Shown piece by piece: positions 5,838 to 7,651 of a stretch of 7,651 nt of DNA. The stretch lies in NCBI GenBank assembly GCA_003694235.1, contig RFKO01000056.1, positions 1-7,651 of the forward strand, read 5' to 3'. Below the pieces are notes generated by a model. The model searched no databases. It was not told where the DNA came from and saw only the letters and a program-made list of their open reading frames with translations. The position numbers and the translations under genes were made by a program. Source of the stretch: Anaerolineae bacterium (GTDB lineage Bacteria; Chloroflexota; Anaerolineae; Anaerolineales; UBA11858). The first letter of the stretch is position 1. Each line of letters starts with the position of its first letter.

Positions 5838-7651
5838 ATGACGGAAGCCAGCAAACCCATTGCTTTCAAAGCCGAAATCAAGCAATTGCTCGATATCCTG
5901 ATTCATTCCCTCTATACCGAACGTGAAATCTTTCTGCGTGAACTGATCTCCAATGCTTCGGACGCCTTGACGCGCATGGATTTCATTATGCTCACCGAGC
6001 ACGATGTGCGCGAGCCGGAAGCTGAACTCGCCATCCGCATCAGTGTGGATGAGCAGGAAAAGATCATCACCATCAACGATAGCGGGGTGGGCATGACGCG
6101 CGACGAACTGACCACCAATCTGGGGACGATCGCGCAGTCCGGTGCGCGCGCCTTTCTGGAGGCGGCCGGTCAGGATGGGGATGGGCAACGCCTGGCGGAT
6201 CTGATCGGCCAGTTCGGGGTGGGTTTCTATTCGGTCTTCATGGTGGCGGAGTGGGTGCGTGTGACATCGCTCTCTTACAAGCCGCGCACGCGCGCCGCTT
6301 CCTGGTATGCTACCGGCGACGACACCTTCACCGTCGGTCCGGCGGAGAAGGAACACCGCGGCACCACCATCGAAATCAAACTGAAGGAAGATGCTTACGA
6401 GTTCGCCAGTGAGGCCCGTTTGCGGGAGATCATCAAACGACACTCGGATTACATCCGCTATCCGATTTACCTGGGTGAATCGGATGAGCCGGTTAACCGG
6501 CGGCGGGCTATCTGGCGACAGTCGCCGCGGGAGGTGAAAGAGGAAGCGTATCTGGAGTTTTATCGTCATCTCACGCTGGAGGCTGAGGAGCCGCTGGCTT
6601 ACCTCCATTTCGTCGCCGATGCCCCTTTGCAGGTCTACGCGCTGCTGTACATCCCCGCCCGCCCGGAGCGCAGTGTGTTATCGCCGCGCAAAGAAGATGG
6701 CTTGAAGCTATACACCCGCAAAGTGCTGATCGAAGATTACACCACCGATTTGTTGCCGCCGCACTTCCGCTTTGTGCAGGGCGTGGTGGATGCCGATGAC
6801 TTGCCGCTCAATGTATCGCGTGAATCGGTGCAGGCGACGGCGCTGATGGCGCGCCTGAAGAAGATTCTCACCCGCCAGATGGTCAAGCGGTTGGAGAAAC
6901 TGGCGCGTGAGGATGAGGAGAAATACGCTCAATTTTGGGAGCGCTTTGGTGAGTTTATCAAGGAAGGGGTGGCCTCGCGCGATCCCGACCGGGAGACGCT
7001 TTACCCCTTACTGCGCTTCCATTCCACGGTTTCTCCCGATAAATGGATTTCGCTTGATGCCTATGTCGAGCGCATGAAAGACGAGCAGGATAAAATTTAC
7101 TACCTGCTGGGGGATGACGAGCGCTCGGTGGCGCGCAGCCCGCACCTGGATTACTTCCACAAGTACGGTTATGAAGTGTTGCTGCTGACCGACCCTCTGG
7201 ATTCCTTCATGTTGTTGGGGCTGCGCAAGTACAAAGATTACGCTTTGCAGAATGTGGCCGCCCCTGACCTGGAATTGCCCAAAGGGGAGGAGAAGGCTGA
7301 GGAAAATCCGCCTGACACAGGGTTGACGGATGAGGCCTTCACCGCGCTGGCCGAACGCTTCAAGAAGCACCTGGGCGATCGCGTCAGCGATGTGCGCCCC
7401 AGTGACCGGCTGACCGATTCTGTCGCCCGGCTGGTGGACCCCGAAGGCAGCCTCGGTCAGGAGATGCAGCGGGTGTACAAACTGGTGGATCGGGATTTCG
7501 AAGTGCCCAAAAAAGTGCTGGAACTCAATCCCCGTCATCCTTTGCTCAAGCGGCTGAACGAATTGCCGGATGGCGACGAGCGCCTGCCGCTGGTGATCGA
7601 ACAGATTTACGAAAGCGCCCTGCTGATCGAGGGCCTGCACCCCGACCCCGC
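5838..7651 (+). CDS. htpG: Molecular chaperone HtpG (bacterial Hsp90), 3' end outside window
   Basis: This is a cytosolic ATP-dependent dimeric chaperone that remodels client proteins, often with DnaK. 604 codons are present with no stop, so about 20-40 residues are missing compared with the usual 610-640. The N-terminal GHKL ATPase domain shows FLRELISNASDA (32-43, catalytic Glu35, Mg-binding Asn39), INDSGVGM (79-86, nucleotide-binding Asp81), LGTIAQSG (95-102) and the lid-hinge GQFGVGFYS (124-132). The middle domain has the YIPARPERS region (271-279) and LPLNVSRES (322-330) with the ATP-contacting Arg328. A charged linker at about 480-495 (PKGEEKAEENPP) leads to the C-terminal dimerisation domain, ending at the window edge in LLIEGLHPDP, a typical near-terminal stretch. 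All key residues are intact, so the protein should be active. It lies 125 bp after the adaptor gene and is probably a separate transcription unit; no CIRCE element or convincing promoter is seen upstream. Confidence 0.97.
   Translation, partial: MTEASKPIAFKAEIKQLLDILIHSLYTEREIFLRELISNASDALTRMDFIMLTEHDVREPEAELAIRISVDEQEKIITINDSGVGMTRDELTTNLGTIAQSGARAFLEAAGQDGDGQRLADLIGQFGVGFYSVFMVAEWVRVTSLSYKPRTRAASWYATGDDTFTVGPAEKEHRGTTIEIKLKEDAYEFASEARLREIIKRHSDYIRYPIYLGESDEPVNRRRAIWRQSPREVKEEAYLEFYRHLTLEAEEPLAYLHFVADAPLQVYALLYIPARPERSVLSPRKEDGLKLYTRKVLIEDYTTDLLPPHFRFVQGVVDADDLPLNVSRESVQATALMARLKKILTRQMVKRLEKLAREDEEKYAQFWERFGEFIKEGVASRDPDRETLYPLLRFHSTVSPDKWISLDAYVERMKDEQDKIYYLLGDDERSVARSPHLDYFHKYGYEVLLLTDPLDSFMLLGLRKYKDYALQNVAAPDLELPKGEEKAEENPPDTGLTDEAFTALAERFKKHLGDRVSDVRPSDRLTDSVARLVDPEGSLGQEMQRVYKLVDRDFEVPKKVLELNPRHPLLKRLNELPDGDERLPLVIEQIYESALLIEGLHPDP

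Noticed and set aside
5631..6608. Minus-strand open frame covering the intergenic gap and the 5' part of htpG
   Set aside because: It is antisense to highly conserved Hsp90 ATPase motifs and crosses the heptad repeat, where its translation is just the repeat.

Overview
The window is GC-rich, densely coded and all on the + strand. It has the 3' end of a TetR-type regulator gene, a tightly packed four-gene ABC transporter operon, a 125-bp intergenic region with unusual short repeats, and most of an htpG (bacterial Hsp90) gene that runs off the right edge. The short gaps, the MacB/FtsX-type permease of 'double' architecture, the lipoprotein adaptor with no outer-membrane partner gene and the heptad-type intergenic repeat together suggest a Chloroflexota (Anaerolineae-like) bacterium. 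This placement is an inference from general resemblance, not from a search.

Layout. 1-225: C-terminal part of a TetR/AcrR-family repressor. 216-266: a tandem array of an 8-9 bp unit (GAACCAAT and variants) that contains both the regulator's stop codon and the start codon of the next gene. 256-966: a canonical MacB/LolD-type ABC ATPase. 963-2132: a second, paralogous ATPase fused to a C-terminal cyclic-nucleotide-binding-like domain, with an altered ABC signature motif. 2135-4546: an 803-residue permease with two FtsX/MacB halves. 4561-5712: a lipoprotein HlyD/MacA-type adaptor with a long coiled coil. 5713-5837: intergenic, with eight phased heptads and an 11-bp hairpin. 5838-7651: htpG, 604 codons present, 3' end missing.

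The two ATPases, permease and adaptor overlap by 4 bp, are separated by 2 bp, or have reading frames that almost touch, so they are very probably one translationally coupled operon. My reading is that the two different ATPases form a heterodimer under the single pseudo-dimeric permease, and that the lipoprotein adaptor works on the outer face of the membrane (export or mechanotransmission as in MacAB). The TetR protein is the likely local regulator. The substrate cannot be read from the sequence. The htpG gene has its own strong ribosome-binding site and is probably a separate unit.

The most notable points are the ATPase-CNBD fusion whose phosphate-binding cassette has lost its usual arginine, the degenerate signature in that same ATPase (predicting one impaired ATP site), and two different short tandem repeats placed exactly at gene boundaries.
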